A stretch of DNA of 64,000 bases from an uncultured Methanocorpusculum sp. (GTDB lineage Archaea; Halobacteriota; Methanomicrobia; Methanomicrobiales; Methanocorpusculaceae), in contig NZ_OY764081.1 in NCBI RefSeq assembly GCF_963667985.1, forward strand, positions 1,399,599-1,463,598. Reading direction: 5' to 3'. Every line of letters begins with the position of its first letter. Positions within the stretch are counted from its first letter, which is position 1. The position numbers were made by a program, and so were the translations under genes. Under the pieces are notes generated by a model, which searched no databases, was not told the origin of the DNA, and saw only the letters and a list, made by a program, of their open reading frames with translations. Shown piece by piece: positions 16,559 through 26,489 of the stretch.

Positions 16559-16845
16559 TTTACTCCTTCACCGAAAAAAGGTTCTTGGGTGCCCCGGAAC
16601 ACAAGTATTATTAACAACCGTAACGCAACGTCTACATTGTAGTATGCTGGTTTGTTACGGTTTCTTTCTTGTGTCTTTGGCACGAAAGACCTCATTCCAG
16701 TTTATTTGTTTAACATAACATCTACCTGTTAATATATCTATCGGTGCTGTTTTCTGGACGTTTTTCGGACGTTTGGTGTGTTTTTCTGGACGTTTTTGTT
16801 GCCGTCCGCTCTGTCCCGTCGTATCCTCTTTGCCGTCTCCTTCCG

Positions 16846-17409
16846 GGGATTGACGTTGTGTGTGGGGAGTGAGACCGTCGAATTGAGACGCTTTAGCGTA
16901 GAATTGAGACGTCTTATTATGGTGGATTGACGTCGTGTGTGACGCTTTTGCGTCGTTTTGAGACGTTTTGAGACGTCTCATTCTGGTGAATTGACGTCGT
17001 GTGTGACGCTTTAGCGTCGAATTGAGACGTTTTGAGACGTCTCATTCTGGTGGATTGACGTCGTGTGTGACGCTTTAGCGTCGAATTGAGACGTTTTGAG
17101 ACGTCTCATTCTGGTGGATTGACGTCGTGTGAGACGCTTTAGCGTCGAATTGAGACGTTTTGAGACGTCTCATTCTGGTGAATTGACGTCGTGTGTGACG
17201 CTTTAGCGTCGAATTGAGACGTTTTTTGATGTTGGGTGTCTGCGTGTGGTCGTGTCGTGTGGCGCTTTTGCGACGTTTTGAGATGTTTTGAGATGTTTTG
17301 AGACGTCTCATTCTGGTGGATTGACGTCGTGTGTGACGCTTTAGCGTAGAATTGAGACGTTTTTGTCGCCTGTGGTGTCTGCCTGTTGTAATGTTTTGAG
17401 ACGTCTTGG
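16846..17409. repeat. GAGACG repeat block, unit 2
   Basis: Built from a shorter unit of about 60-65 bp (TTGAGACGTTTTGAGACGTC, TCATTCTGGTGGATTGACGTC, GTGTGTGACGCTTTAGCGTC), repeated about six times, with one 75-bp type unit inside. GAGACGTCTC is palindromic. It lies between the divergent Rep and AI promoters. The part 16575-16845 holds the Rep promoter and GGACGTTTTT motifs. Confidence 0.75.
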
Positions 17410-17480
17410 TCTGCTAATCCAATGCGGGTGCATTACATGAGCCATCTGATTTATAATTCGGGAAAGCTATAACAAGCACC

Positions 17481-18455
17481 ATGGGAAACCACAAATTCAG
17501 ATACATTCTGATGATAATACTGGTCATCATCTGTTTTGCTCACCTTGCTGCTGCTGAAAAATCATATTCGATAACCGAGGTGTCGAAGTATGATTTCGAA
17601 GCAAGCATACTCATGATACATATACACGGTGATTTAACCCCATTGAGCGAACCCGATCTCCGCGCAGCAAAAGAAAATCTTCGGAATGCAGGATGGAACA
17701 TGAAGTTTCACAAAAGGAATCATGCGGTAAAAGAATCGGTTTTCCAAAATGAACTGCAAAATTCGGATCTGCATATACACGTCGGGCATGGATATAATAT
17801 ACCATTCATTGGAGGGCATATAGAACTCTCAGATTATGTTGTTCCAAGTATATCTCAAGGGAGAGGAGGATGGGTATCCGCACACGAGGTAAAGGAAGCC
17901 TGGAAACATAAATCACCAAAATTATGGACAGTGATTCATTCATGCCACGTCCTCGAAACCGATCATCAATGGGCTGAGGTATTAAGAAACAGTAAAATGC
18001 ACGGGATACTCGGATTCGGAAGCACTGAATATTCAACCGGTCATTTACTCGCAGATTTTACCGAAGCAGCTGTTAAATACCAGAAACCAATCACCGAAGC
18101 GTGGGAATCTGCAGGCTTGAAAAACCAATTGAGCGTCCAATTAGATCCAGTTAAAGTCAGGACAATCTTCAGAAACATAGATCAATACAAAACCGACACA
18201 CTCGGTACCCCGTCAACCAACATGAACGAGGAAACGGTCGTATGCGACATGCAATTAGATAAGGATAAGGTCGGTAAAAGTCAAATAAAAGGCTCGTGTA
18301 AAGCATTAAATTCAGGACAAAAAACCCATTTCAGCTATGATATCAGATATTCATCATCATCATCATCACCAAAAACGGTAGTATCGGCAAAAAAGAGTTA
18401 CACAACTGCAACCCCGCAAGCAAAGATGACCTCTAACACCCACATAGACTTATAA
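17481..18455 (+). CDS. AI, unit 2
   Basis: 324 aa, intact, with HIHVGHG and HSCHVL conserved. It differs from unit 1 at scattered residues and has six serines in the TCA tract. The last 20 codons (TATPQAKMTSNTHIDL end) are the same as in unit 1 but differ from units 3-6. BI follows after 23 nt. Confidence 0.75.
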   Translation: MGNHKFRYILMIILVIICFAHLAAAEKSYSITEVSKYDFEASILMIHIHGDLTPLSEPDLRAAKENLRNAGWNMKFHKRNHAVKESVFQNELQNSDLHIHVGHGYNIPFIGGHIELSDYVVPSISQGRGGWVSAHEVKEAWKHKSPKLWTVIHSCHVLETDHQWAEVLRNSKMHGILGFGSTEYSTGHLLADFTEAAVKYQKPITEAWESAGLKNQLSVQLDPVKVRTIFRNIDQYKTDTLGTPSTNMNEETVVCDMQLDKDKVGKSQIKGSCKALNSGQKTHFSYDIRYSSSSSSPKTVVSAKKSYTTATPQAKMTSNTHIDL

Positions 18456-18478
18456 TCTCCCAGCATCAAGTGAAACAT

Positions 18479-19426
18479 ATGAATAAAAAAATAACTATTG
18501 CAGCAGCGGTGTTGGCAGCTGCCGTTATCACCGCATTTCTGTTCCTTCCGATAATACCCATAGGAGCGCCGCCGGGAAAGATGGGATGCGAGTTTCGAAC
18601 ACCAGCAGATATGCTGCATGGAATCACGTTCCCGGAAAACCCGCCGACAAAACTGCCGGTATATCAAGTAATCAAATTCAAAATAGGGTCGGGACTACTT
18701 GATGAAAACAAGTATAGGTATCCAGAAAACGTGCACCCAACCCTAAAAGAAGCACGAGAAATCTACCGGGAACTCATAAAAAAATACAAGCATCTCAATA
18801 TACAAGTTCCCAGCGAAGAGAAATTCAAGACATTATACTGGTCATTCCCGGATGATAAAGGCCAGTTAGTCCCAGACTTATTCTCATGCGCATCTGAGAT
18901 CAACGGAATACCCGTGACGCCAGGATGTTTAGGATTATCATTCCTGGATGCCGGCAACGCCTTTTACGATTTCATATACGGCGAATATACAGTTGTGAAA
19001 GTCGGTGAGATAGACATAATGTCACCCGATGAAGCAATTGAGCAACTCAAACAGGGGAAGGGTATCGCCGGAAACTGCATCGACAGAGATACACTAAAGG
19101 TTACCCCCCTCAAAGATCCATCATTAGCATGGTTCAACAGAGCAGCCATCGAATTTGTTTACATGCATGGATGGTATGGAGAAATTGATTCACCGTATAT
19201 CACACCAATTTGGCAATTTAGTTACAATGACGGTCGCGGTTATCGGATACACGAGTGCATGGTCAACGCTGTGGACGGCAGTATAGACATCAATTGGTCG
19301 CCGGAAGGAAATCCAAAATTCACACCAAACGAAAAATTCTACGAATTAAAGAACCAGAAATCCAAATACTGTAGATATCACTTTGCCGTGGATGAAACCG
19401 ATACAGATCCGTGTATCAACACATAA
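18479..19426 (+). CDS. BI, unit 2
   Basis: 315 aa, intact, from ATG 18479. It differs from unit 1 mainly in the middle (a DKGQLVPDLFSCAS segment and the AGNAFYDFIYG loop), as if segments had been exchanged between copies. Signal anchor, PIWQF and VNAVDGSI are kept. Confidence 0.7.
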   Translation: MNKKITIAAAVLAAAVITAFLFLPIIPIGAPPGKMGCEFRTPADMLHGITFPENPPTKLPVYQVIKFKIGSGLLDENKYRYPENVHPTLKEAREIYRELIKKYKHLNIQVPSEEKFKTLYWSFPDDKGQLVPDLFSCASEINGIPVTPGCLGLSFLDAGNAFYDFIYGEYTVVKVGEIDIMSPDEAIEQLKQGKGIAGNCIDRDTLKVTPLKDPSLAWFNRAAIEFVYMHGWYGEIDSPYITPIWQFSYNDGRGYRIHECMVNAVDGSIDINWSPEGNPKFTPNEKFYELKNQKSKYCRYHFAVDETDTDPCINT

Positions 19427-19445
19427 CACACACCACACACAAAAA

Positions 19446-19598
19446 CTATGGCTCACTGAGGGGCTCACTGAGGACGAGCCCCAGATATGGATAGGGCACC
19501 AATCCCATAGAACGAAAAGCGCACATAATGATAAAATCCTAGAGTTTAGAGTTGGTATCGATTCTACACCTGCGAGTGTGTTAGCCAAAGATCTTTGA
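19446..19598 (+). pseudogene. Toxin C-terminal remnant, unit 2
   Basis: An open frame to TGA 19596 aligned with D residues 310-340 (HQSHRTKSAHNDKILEFRV, then STPASVLA). Here the mid-stop of unit 1 is absent, but there is no start or catalytic region. Confidence 0.55.
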
Positions 19599-19600
19599 AA

Positions 19601-20253
19601 ATGACCAGATTGGATGGTTTCGAGAAACTCGTTGCCGGCCCGGCGGAGTTATAACCTTTGAAAGATTACTCGGTTCTTTCACCCTCGTTTTTGCATCGGG
19701 CAGGTTTGCCAAAGATGGGAAAGGACATGGCTGCCTCATCCGACATACCTGGGGTGGTTCTCTATATTCTTTTCCGGATGAGGTAGAGGTGCTGTTGGAA
19801 TTCGATGAGGAGACGGTTGATGACTTTATCCAGGAAAACACCGTAGTGTTTGACGAACGGGTTGACATAGTACGGTATCTATCCTATCAGCCGGCCTGCA
19901 CGCCGCCGGAAATCGAAGATGCAAAACGTGAGGCTGTCTCCGGCGGTGGCTGTTTTATCGAGCACAACGGATACAAATATGGACTCGGGAAAAATGATCT
20001 GACATCATGGGGGGCAATGGGAAAATACCACACGAACTACCAAAACTCCCGTAGAAAGATTAGATATAACATTTGGGCCATTCGAAGACAAATCGGAGTT
20101 GTTCAAAACGGCAGACTTAGACAGTGAACCATTCGATGAAGAACTCCTCGAAAACGGTTTTGTTACTTATAACGGATTGGAGATTGGTGTAATTGGTGGA
20201 AACCCTTATTCGTCTTCAATATCGAGTTTTTGACCGCCAAAATGCTTCGCGGC
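19601..20253 (+). pseudogene. Immunity-like C remnant joined to a K-end remnant, unit 2
   Basis: One cytosine is missing near codon 14 (GGCCCGGCGG), shifting the frame. A start inside (19789) keeps 112 aa. The middle is deleted after KYHTN. Homology continues out of frame to GGATTGGAGATT, where it joins the last codons of K on the opposite strand (20206-20253), and the boundary element cuts in. It is non-functional as a full protein. Confidence 0.65.
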
Positions 20254-20365
20254 GGACCGAAGGCCCTATGCCCGGGCCTGCAGGTCCACCCTATCCTAAT
20301 TGAGCCCCTGCGTAAGGGGCGGCGCCAGCGGGGTCGTTATGGTTGGTGTCCATGATTCGCTGACC
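20254..20365. repeat. Palindromic cassette-boundary element, copy 6
   Basis: Full element fused directly to the K-end remnant, so the truncation point of K coincides with the element. Confidence 0.85.
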
Positions 20366-20404
20366 GCTGTGTTAGATCTGTGTTTTTCAGCCGTTCGTGT
20401 TTAT

Positions 20405-20551
20405 GTAACGCAACGCTGTGTAACGTTGTGTAACGCTGTGTAACGCCTGTGTCGCGTTCCACGTGACATGCCGGTTGTTATCGTTATGAAATCGTTATGA
20501 AATCGTTACTGTTTGGTTCTGTAACGTAACGCTGTGTAACGTTGTGTAACG
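20405..20551. repeat. TGTGTAACG iterons, unit 2
   Basis: Two clusters of GTGTAACGYT (20405-20445 and 20521-20551) flank two direct copies of TCGTTATGAAA and a CACGTG palindrome. The stretch is larger and more ordered than in unit 1, and makes the best candidate for an iteron-type origin in the unit. Confidence 0.55.
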
Positions 20552-20667
20552 ATTTAGTACCGTTGTTGTGTTTTTGCGTCTCTGTTTTGTCTTGATCTGG
20601 ATTATGCTGCCTTTGCCGTGCCTAAAAAAATACTGTTTCAATTGTGGTTGTCTTGCTGTTGTATCTG

Positions 20668-21383
20668 TTACATTTTTTGCGTACTGCTGGTGCTCTTCTT
20701 TTTTGGTTTGTGGTCGGTGGTTTTCTTCACCTGCGGTTTTGCCATGTTTAATATTGGGGTAATGCCGGATAGTGTTAGTATTCTGAACTCTTCGTCTGGG
20801 TTTTCCATTTCTTTTATTAGCCTTGCCACAATCGGTGCTGCTGCGTCTTTTATGGTCGGCACTTTTGTTTCGAGATCCTTGAAACTTGTGAACGGGTGAT
20901 ATCGTTTCGCGTCTGCTATGGCGAATATGTGTTTTGTGTTTATTTTTGGGAGGAGACTGAGACTGTGTTTTTTAATGACAGGCTTCTTCCGTTATTGTAT
21001 ACATTGATAAATATCTCTTCGTTTGCGTTCACTATGTCCTGTATGCATGTTTTCACGAGTTTTCGATGTGCTGGTTTTATTTCGGTATATGCCATTTGTG
21101 TTTTCTCTCTTATGAGTGCGTGATCAAGCAGTATGTATGCCCCTATCATCATTGCTTGTTCTACTAATCCCGGCTGCTGCTTGCATGCTATTGTTAGTTT
21201 GAATATATACCGGAGTTTTCTGTCAACTGTGTATGCGGTTGTGGTTTTGGTCTCTGTGTTTGTTTTGGATATCTCAACATCGAAAACGCAGCCGAATTTG
21301 TTGTGTGTTCTCGGCTTTTGATTTTGTTTATGCTCACCGTTCTCTGGTGCAGGTTGTTGGAGGTCTTGTGTGCTCGTGGTCAT
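20668..21383 (-). pseudogene. G with a homopolymer frameshift, unit 2
   Basis: Compared with G in units 1 and 5, the T run near 20968 (lysine codons on the coding strand) has six instead of seven bases. The N-terminal about 145 codons stay in frame and the C-terminal 64 codons (20668-20862) are in another. The same defect is in units 3 and 4, so it predates their duplication or is a shared slippage state. Confidence 0.7.
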
Positions 21384-21608
21384 CGTCTCGGCTTGCTGCG
21401 TTTTTGTTCGCGTGATGATTACCCGTTGGAGAATGGAAATGTTTGGTTTTGGGTATCTTCCACGTTCCGCTCTATCCTCTTTGGTGTCCGTGATTCGCTG
21501 GTATGTGGGTTTGGTCCGGTGTCCTTCTGCGTTGTATCTTCGATTGGAGAATGGTTTTTTGGTATCTCTGCCTTCTGGGTTCTGGGTGTTGTGCAACTTG
21601 TTGTCAGT

Positions 21609-21720
21609 GGACCGAAGGCCCTATGCCCGGGCCTGCAGGTCCACCCTATCTTACTTGAGCCCCTGCGTAAGGGGCGGCGCCAGCGGGTCGTTATGGTTGT
21701 GGTCCATGATTCCCTGACGG
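21609..21720. repeat. Palindromic cassette-boundary element, copy 7
   Basis: Full element between G and AII, ending about 40 nt before the AII TATA box. Confidence 0.85.
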
Positions 21721-21760
21721 GCTTTCATATTCTTTTTTGGTGCTTTCTGGGTGTGGATAC

Positions 21761-21768
21761 CTATATAT
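21761..21768 (+). promoter_or_regulatory. TATA box of AII, unit 2
   Basis: CTATATAT is centred about 29 nt before ATG 21794, again predicting a leaderless mRNA. The same GGATACCTATATATCATG sequence precedes all four AII copies. Confidence 0.7.
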
Positions 21769-21793
21769 CATGTTAGCTACTAGATAGAACTAA

Positions 21794-22750
21794 ATGGCCG
21801 GTAAGTCTGTTTTCCTTGGTTTTGTGGTCGTGCTGCTGCTCCTTGGTCTGACGGTGGGGCCGTGTGCGGCGGTGCCGGGAAGTTATTCGATTACCCAAAG
21901 CAGTAAATATACTTTTTCTAGCGATGATATGCCGGTTGTAAAGGATATTCGCGGGCAGTTTGGTTCCCCGGAGTTTCATCACGATATCTCGTCGTATGCC
22001 GATCCTGACCTGACTCAGACCAAAAAAAACATGAATCTCTCCGGGTGGCGACTCCGGTTCCATCACGACAGTAAAACTACCAAAATGGAAGATTTTACCC
22101 GCGAGTTGGATAAGTCTGATATTCATTTCCATGTTGGTCATGGTTTTGCTGTTTTCGGTCGGGTTGGTCATATGGAATTGAAGAACCATCCGATGCCAAA
22201 CAATGCGGTAATGGCGGGTGATGTGAAAGGGAAATGGAACCATTGTAAATGGATTGCTGTCCATTCATGCCATGTGCTCGAAGATGAATCCTGGGCCCGT
22301 GTTCTCGAAGGGAGTGATACGCATGGTATCTTGGGGTTCGGCAGTGTTGCCTACACCACCGGTCATTTCCTTGCGGATTTTTCTCGGCTGATGACGCGTG
22401 GTATGCCGATCGCGAAAGCGTGGCAGAAAGCAGGTATTGACAATATGAACACTGCGAGAGACCATATTGTCGTCCGGTCATTTTTCCGGAACGCAGGTCA
22501 TAGTGTACATGACCGGCTGGACGCGGGGAGCGGTGTCGGACATGAAGATATTGTCCGGTGCGATGTGGAGATCGGTTCTTCTAAGAGGAACTGGGGCGTG
22601 ACAATAACTTCGCTCAAAACAGGCACGATATACAAGTTTGATATGTATCCTCCGGACTATGACAATTACGGTGAGTTCCCTGTGGGAAGAGCTGACATTA
22701 TTCGCGGAAACGAGGTTATTCGCGGACCTGTAAAGAAAACTGATTTGTAA
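21794..22750 (+). CDS. AII, secreted caspase-fold-like protein, unit 2
   Basis: 318 aa, paralogue of AI at roughly one third to one half identity. Signal peptide residues 5-26 (LLLLGLTVGPCAA). The mature part starts with SYSITQSSKY, the same motif as AI. HFHVGHG (His116) and HSCHVL (Cys159) form the proposed dyad, followed by HGILGFGS, TTGHFLADF and the AKAW helix. No polyserine tract. The C-terminal 70 residues vary most between copies. BII follows after 23 nt with its own GAGGTG site. Confidence 0.75.
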   Translation: MAGKSVFLGFVVVLLLLGLTVGPCAAVPGSYSITQSSKYTFSSDDMPVVKDIRGQFGSPEFHHDISSYADPDLTQTKKNMNLSGWRLRFHHDSKTTKMEDFTRELDKSDIHFHVGHGFAVFGRVGHMELKNHPMPNNAVMAGDVKGKWNHCKWIAVHSCHVLEDESWARVLEGSDTHGILGFGSVAYTTGHFLADFSRLMTRGMPIAKAWQKAGIDNMNTARDHIVVRSFFRNAGHSVHDRLDAGSGVGHEDIVRCDVEIGSSKRNWGVTITSLKTGTIYKFDMYPPDYDNYGEFPVGRADIIRGNEVIRGPVKKTDL

Positions 22751-22773
22751 TTATGCAACTTGAGGTGTAAACC

Positions 22774-23727
22774 ATGAAAGTAAATCATCCGAAATTCCTT
22801 GTGGTCGGGGTGCTCGTCGTCGCGTTTGTCCTGGCTGTGTTCTATCTTCCGATATTGCCCTATGCTGTCCCTGGCACCATGGGTGGCGGCGGGTTTGGGT
22901 CGCTTAGTGAACGCCTGTATCCGCCGTATCCTGCCGACCAGCCTGACCACCTGCCTGTGTATAAAGTAACGGATTTCGTCTCGATTGCCGTAGATACGGA
23001 CACGAAATATGAGTTTGATGGTGACGAAACGGATCCAGCCGTCGCACGAGCGTGGATGGCGCATGTGCTCGAAGACGGGCTTAATCTTCCTTTGCCTGAA
23101 GGTGTGCCGATACCCGAATATATTGACCCTATAGGACCTGCCGGGCCGACATATCATAAGGGGTTTACTCTCTATCCGCGAATCGATGGTATGGAAGTGT
23201 ATCCTTTTAACGTTTATATAAGCACCACCCACGATTTTGATGCGAAAACCTCACCTGATTTCAAGGATACGACTTTCGTTGGATATGATAATTACAAGCT
23301 CGAGAAAGTTGGAGAAGCTAAAATCTTGTCTGCACAGGAAGCTCACAAACTCCTCAACGAAGGCAATGATATTTGTATTGTTAGTCGGTTCCTTAATCAC
23401 GCCAAAAGCGAGAAACGTTTGCCGTGGGCCGGTGTTCCGGTGACATCTGTTCAACTCATGTGGTATTATCCGCCTGCGGTTGAAAAGGATTGGGGGCTTA
23501 GCTGTGATTACCTCCTTCCTGTGTGGGAATTTCGAAATAGTGAGGGATATGGGTGTGTGAACGCGTATGATGGTGATGTGATCATTGATTGGTCGCCGGA
23601 AGGAAAACCGAATTTCACGCCGAATGAGAGGTTCGCTGAATTGAAAGATGTACGACCTCGTCCGTGGGTGATGAAAAGTCAGAATCATCCGCTCACTGAA
23701 CGTGAAGCGATTATCTACGCCCACTAA
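22774..23727 (+). CDS. BII, membrane-anchored partner of AII, unit 2
   Basis: 317 aa. GAGGTG at 22762-22767 is six nt before ATG. A single hydrophobic helix (residues 8-29, VVAFVLAVFYLPILPY) is followed by a Gly-rich turn, then LPVYKV, a variable middle, YYPPAVE, YLLPVWEF and VNAYDGDV. The order of landmarks equals BI, so the pairs AI-BI and AII-BII share one ancestor. The middle (residues about 80-190) varies between units, which could set specificity for the cognate A protein. Confidence 0.7.
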   Translation: MKVNHPKFLVVGVLVVAFVLAVFYLPILPYAVPGTMGGGGFGSLSERLYPPYPADQPDHLPVYKVTDFVSIAVDTDTKYEFDGDETDPAVARAWMAHVLEDGLNLPLPEGVPIPEYIDPIGPAGPTYHKGFTLYPRIDGMEVYPFNVYISTTHDFDAKTSPDFKDTTFVGYDNYKLEKVGEAKILSAQEAHKLLNEGNDICIVSRFLNHAKSEKRLPWAGVPVTSVQLMWYYPPAVEKDWGLSCDYLLPVWEFRNSEGYGCVNAYDGDVIIDWSPEGKPNFTPNERFAELKDVRPRPWVMKSQNHPLTEREAIIYAH

Positions 23728-23773
23728 CCCTTCCCTCTTCCTTTTTCGCGGGTATATCATGGCGTCCCCCACT

Positions 23774-23840
23774 TCCCGCTTTATCCTCTTTGAAGTCCCC
23801 CTCCCGGGGCTGGCGCCAGCCGTGAGGGGCTTGGGCCCTG
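23774..23840. repeat. CCCCC-type half element after BII, unit 2
   Basis: GTCCCCCTCCCGGGGC followed by TGGCGCCAGC lies 45 nt after the BII stop. It may also serve as a transcription terminator. Confidence 0.65.
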
Positions 23841-23940
23841 TGATGTTTATTCTCGCGCTGTTGTGTGATTACGCAGTCTGCATGACCTTGTCGTCTTTGC
23901 TTGTTTTAATGATCCAGTGTGGGTGTTACTCGTTGGCGGC

Positions 23941-24050
23941 GGACCGAAGGCCCTATGCCCGGGCCTGCAGGTCCTCACTATCCCACTTGAGCCCTGCGTA
24001 AAGGGCGGCGCAAGCGGGTCGTGGTGGTTGAGGTCCGTGAATCGCTGACA
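23941..24050. repeat. Palindromic cassette-boundary element, copy 8
   Basis: Full element between BII and H (GAGCCCTGCGTAAAGGGC hairpin variant). Confidence 0.85.
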
Positions 24051-24200
24051 GGTGGTTTGGGTCTGTGTGTGTTAAGCGGGTGTTGCATCGCGTTACACCT
24101 TGTGTGCCGTGTTGCAGTGTGCGCCGAACTCACTGTTGTGCGGTTATGCTGGTCATGAATTGGGGATTTGTTTATCTGGACTTGGTGTGTATGTAATGGT

Positions 24201-24416
24201 ATGGCAGTTTCGAAACGGTCTCGTGGTAAAAAGAGTGTGTGCTCTGATGAAAAGCCGGAGTGTGGTGTTGTGTGCGGTTTTACCGGTGAGTGGAGTAATC
24301 TCAGTGATGTTGACAAAAAGGAGCTTCAGAGCTTGCTCAATGCTCTTGCGGCTGAAGCTGATATGATGGAGGATTGTGAAGAGAGTGGTCCCGAAGACCA
24401 AACGCCTGGACCCTGA
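24201..24416 (+). CDS. H (variant 2), small acidic protein, unit 2
   Basis: 71 aa starting MAVSKRSRGKKSV. The head is shared with variant 1. The body has CGVVCGFTGEW, a helix with LSDVDKKELQSLLNALAAEA and an acidic end (EDCEESGPEDQ). TTTATCT at 24171 is about 27 nt before the ATG. This variant occurs with AII-BII in units 2-4. Confidence 0.55.
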   Translation: MAVSKRSRGKKSVCSDEKPECGVVCGFTGEWSNLSDVDKKELQSLLNALAAEADMMEDCEESGPEDQTPGP

Positions 24417-24638
24417 TAGTGTGGATACATTGGAACCTGTCTGTGTTTGGTGTGTGAACAGGGTTCGCCTCAGGCTGTTTCATTGATATAATGATCACGC
24501 GCTGGGGTGATTCCCGCTGCTCTCTTGATAAACCGTCAGCACATTCGTGTTTCTGTTTTGTCTCGAAATGGGTTGGGATACTTTTGTCGTGTTGAAAAAA
24601 GTCGTATGGCCGTTTTGGCTGTCTTGATGTTGTATCTG

Positions 24639-24758
24639 TTACTTTGCTTGCTTCCTGATGGTGTCGCGTACTGCTGATACTATGAGCTTTCGCGCCAGTT
24701 TTTGTATTGATTTTTTGAATAGCCTCTTTGACGGGTTATACTTTGGTTTTCCTGCCAT
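24639..24758 (-). CDS. Tiny cationic amphipathic ORF, unit 2
   Basis: 39 aa starting MAGKPKYNPSKRLF. Its ATG lies inside the end of the next ORF upstream (24736-24870), the sort of overlap seen in real operons. RLFKKSIQKLARKL is unchanged. Confidence 0.35.
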   Translation of the reverse strand: MAGKPKYNPSKRLFKKSIQKLARKLIVSAVRDTIRKQAK

Positions 24759-24870
24759 GCTCTTGTTTCCGTTCTGCTTCTGCAGATATCTGCTGGTTCT
24801 GGTCTTGTGTGTGCTGTTTGCCCTGCTGCGCTTGATTAGCGGGTGTTTGCGGGCTTTGACTGGAATTCAT
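24736..24870 (-). CDS. Tiny Gln-rich ORF, unit 2
   Basis: 44 aa starting MNSSQSPQTPANQAQQ, then QDQNQQISAEAERKQEH. It is highly polar and possibly disordered. Overlaps the cationic ORF by 23 nt in a different frame. The unit 1 copy lacks this ATG. Confidence 0.3.
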   Translation of the reverse strand: MNSSQSPQTPANQAQQGKQHTQDQNQQISAEAERKQEHGRKTKV

Positions 24871-24914
24871 GCTGGTTGCCTTGCCGACTTGGCGATCGGG
24901 CTTTAATGGTGCCT

Positions 24915-25115
24915 TTACGGCCTTATGTTTCTCTGTTCCGCTTTTTTATCCGTCAGTGGTGGTTTGTTATATTGTTGTATCTTCCTTGTATCTTGGTTCC
25001 GGCACACGGCGCCTGCATAAACATTCTTCCTGCTCCGTGCTGCTGTTGTGTCTTGTATTTCGTGTTTTGACAGTGGCGGAAAGTTACAGACTCGTGGCTC
25101 TTTTCCTGTTTTCAT
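24915..25115 (-). CDS. Short ORF L, unit 2
   Basis: 66 aa starting MKTGKEPRVCNFPPL with a basic end (DKKAEQRNIRP). A CTATAAAATT box lies about 20 nt upstream on the minus strand, slightly too near for a leaderless start. Codon choice resembles other minus genes, but function is unknown. Confidence 0.3.
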   Translation of the reverse strand: MKTGKEPRVCNFPPLSKHEIQDTTAARSRKNVYAGAVCRNQDTRKIQQYNKPPLTDKKAEQRNIRP

Positions 25116-25424
25116 CCAGCCTTGTTGTTTCTATAAAATTATGGTGCGGTTGTTACGCTGTTCTTCCTGCACCTTCTCTTCTGCCCTTTCTTCTGTTATT
25201 CTTGTGTTCGTTGCTCCTCGTTTTTTCCTGGTTTTTTGATTCGGAAACCCGTTGATTTCTTTCTCGCGCACGCGTACGCACGCGTGTGAGGGAATTCGAC
25301 CACAAAGTATTTATGTATAGAAAACTTTAAATATAATCATCCAAGGCCTTTGTGGACGGCATCCGCTCTCTTTTCGTGCTTTTTGAGCGTCATTTTCGGC
25401 TTTCGCTGGGCCTTGTGAGGGCTT

Positions 25425-26483
25425 TTAGGTTTTTTGCGGCGGGGGGTCGGGGGTGTTTTGGGGTATTTTGGGGGGTGTAAAGGCCGGTGTTTTCCCGTAC
25501 ACCTCACTCTGTATCCTGCTTACAGCCCAATTAAGGGTTAAGTACCTTTGCAGCTTGTTTATGCCGTTTTGTGTCAGCCGCTTTCTTGGGATGATTATCT
25601 TGCTGTGTGCGAGTATTTCGCCGTTTCTTCCAATTATTGGCTCTTCTGTATCCTTGCTGCATAACACGAGATGGTTTCCTGTTCCGCATTTCTCGCAGTC
25701 GACGTTTGTGTAGTATTTTTTTCTGATTGTTATTTTTCCGTCTGTATCTTTTTCTGTTACGGATGCTCTTGGTGCGAACAATCCTGTGTAGTGAATTACA
25801 TCATGCATCTTTCCTGATTCTGACGGGAATAGTGCTGCGTGTGATGCGAGATATGTGAGTTTCTGTGCTATGGCGTCTTTGAGTGGTTTTCCTTCTTCCT
25901 GGGTAATGTCCCATTCGAGTGGTTTGCCTCCGTTGATGTGTTTGTATATCCATCCTTCTGAGTCTTCATAGTATTCGTTTGCCGGCGGTGTTGTGCCCAT
26001 GTACAAGAGATGTATATGGGGTGAGAAATTGATGTAGTTGGGTATCCCGCCTAACCCTAAGACATCGTCGTATACATCTGCCCAGAACCCGGAGGTGCCG
26101 TATGTTGCGGGCTCTCCGGGATTGTTTTTCGCGAGACTTAGTGTTTGCTGGTGGTTTACGGTTATATCCTCCTTTTCTCGTTTTACTATCTGTATGATCC
26201 TGCCCGGGTTTTCGTATCGGTATTTTTTGAGTTGGGAGATGATGTCTGTTTGAATTCTGTATGGGTGATATACGTATGCTGATCCGATGATGCGTGGAAA
26301 GTACTTTTCCATGTGCTTGGTTACTTCCCTGGTCATTTTGATGCTGTCATAGTCTTTCCATGCATCATAGAGGTTTGGCGGTGGTGATAAGACGATGTGA
26401 CGAATACCCCCGTATCTTATCTTTGACAGCAGCTGTGCTGCTTGATCATTGTATTCGGCGTCGAGTCGAGCGTTGGGCAGCAC
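25425..26483 (-). CDS. rep: Rep C-terminal part, unit 3
   Basis: 352 aa from GTG, with HUH and YLASH motifs intact. It differs from unit 2 at a handful of positions (for example VNHQQT for VNYQET). Confidence 0.8.
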   Translation of the reverse strand: MLPNARLDAEYNDQAAQLLSKIRYGGIRHIVLSPPPNLYDAWKDYDSIKMTREVTKHMEKYFPRIIGSAYVYHPYRIQTDIISQLKKYRYENPGRIIQIVKREKEDITVNHQQTLSLAKNNPGEPATYGTSGFWADVYDDVLGLGGIPNYINFSPHIHLLYMGTTPPANEYYEDSEGWIYKHINGGKPLEWDITQEEGKPLKDAIAQKLTYLASHAALFPSESGKMHDVIHYTGLFAPRASVTEKDTDGKITIRKKYYTNVDCEKCGTGNHLVLCSKDTEEPIIGRNGEILAHSKIIIPRKRLTQNGINKLQRYLTLNWAVSRIQSEVYGKTPAFTPPKIPQNTPDPPPQKT

Positions 26484-26489
26484 ACGACC

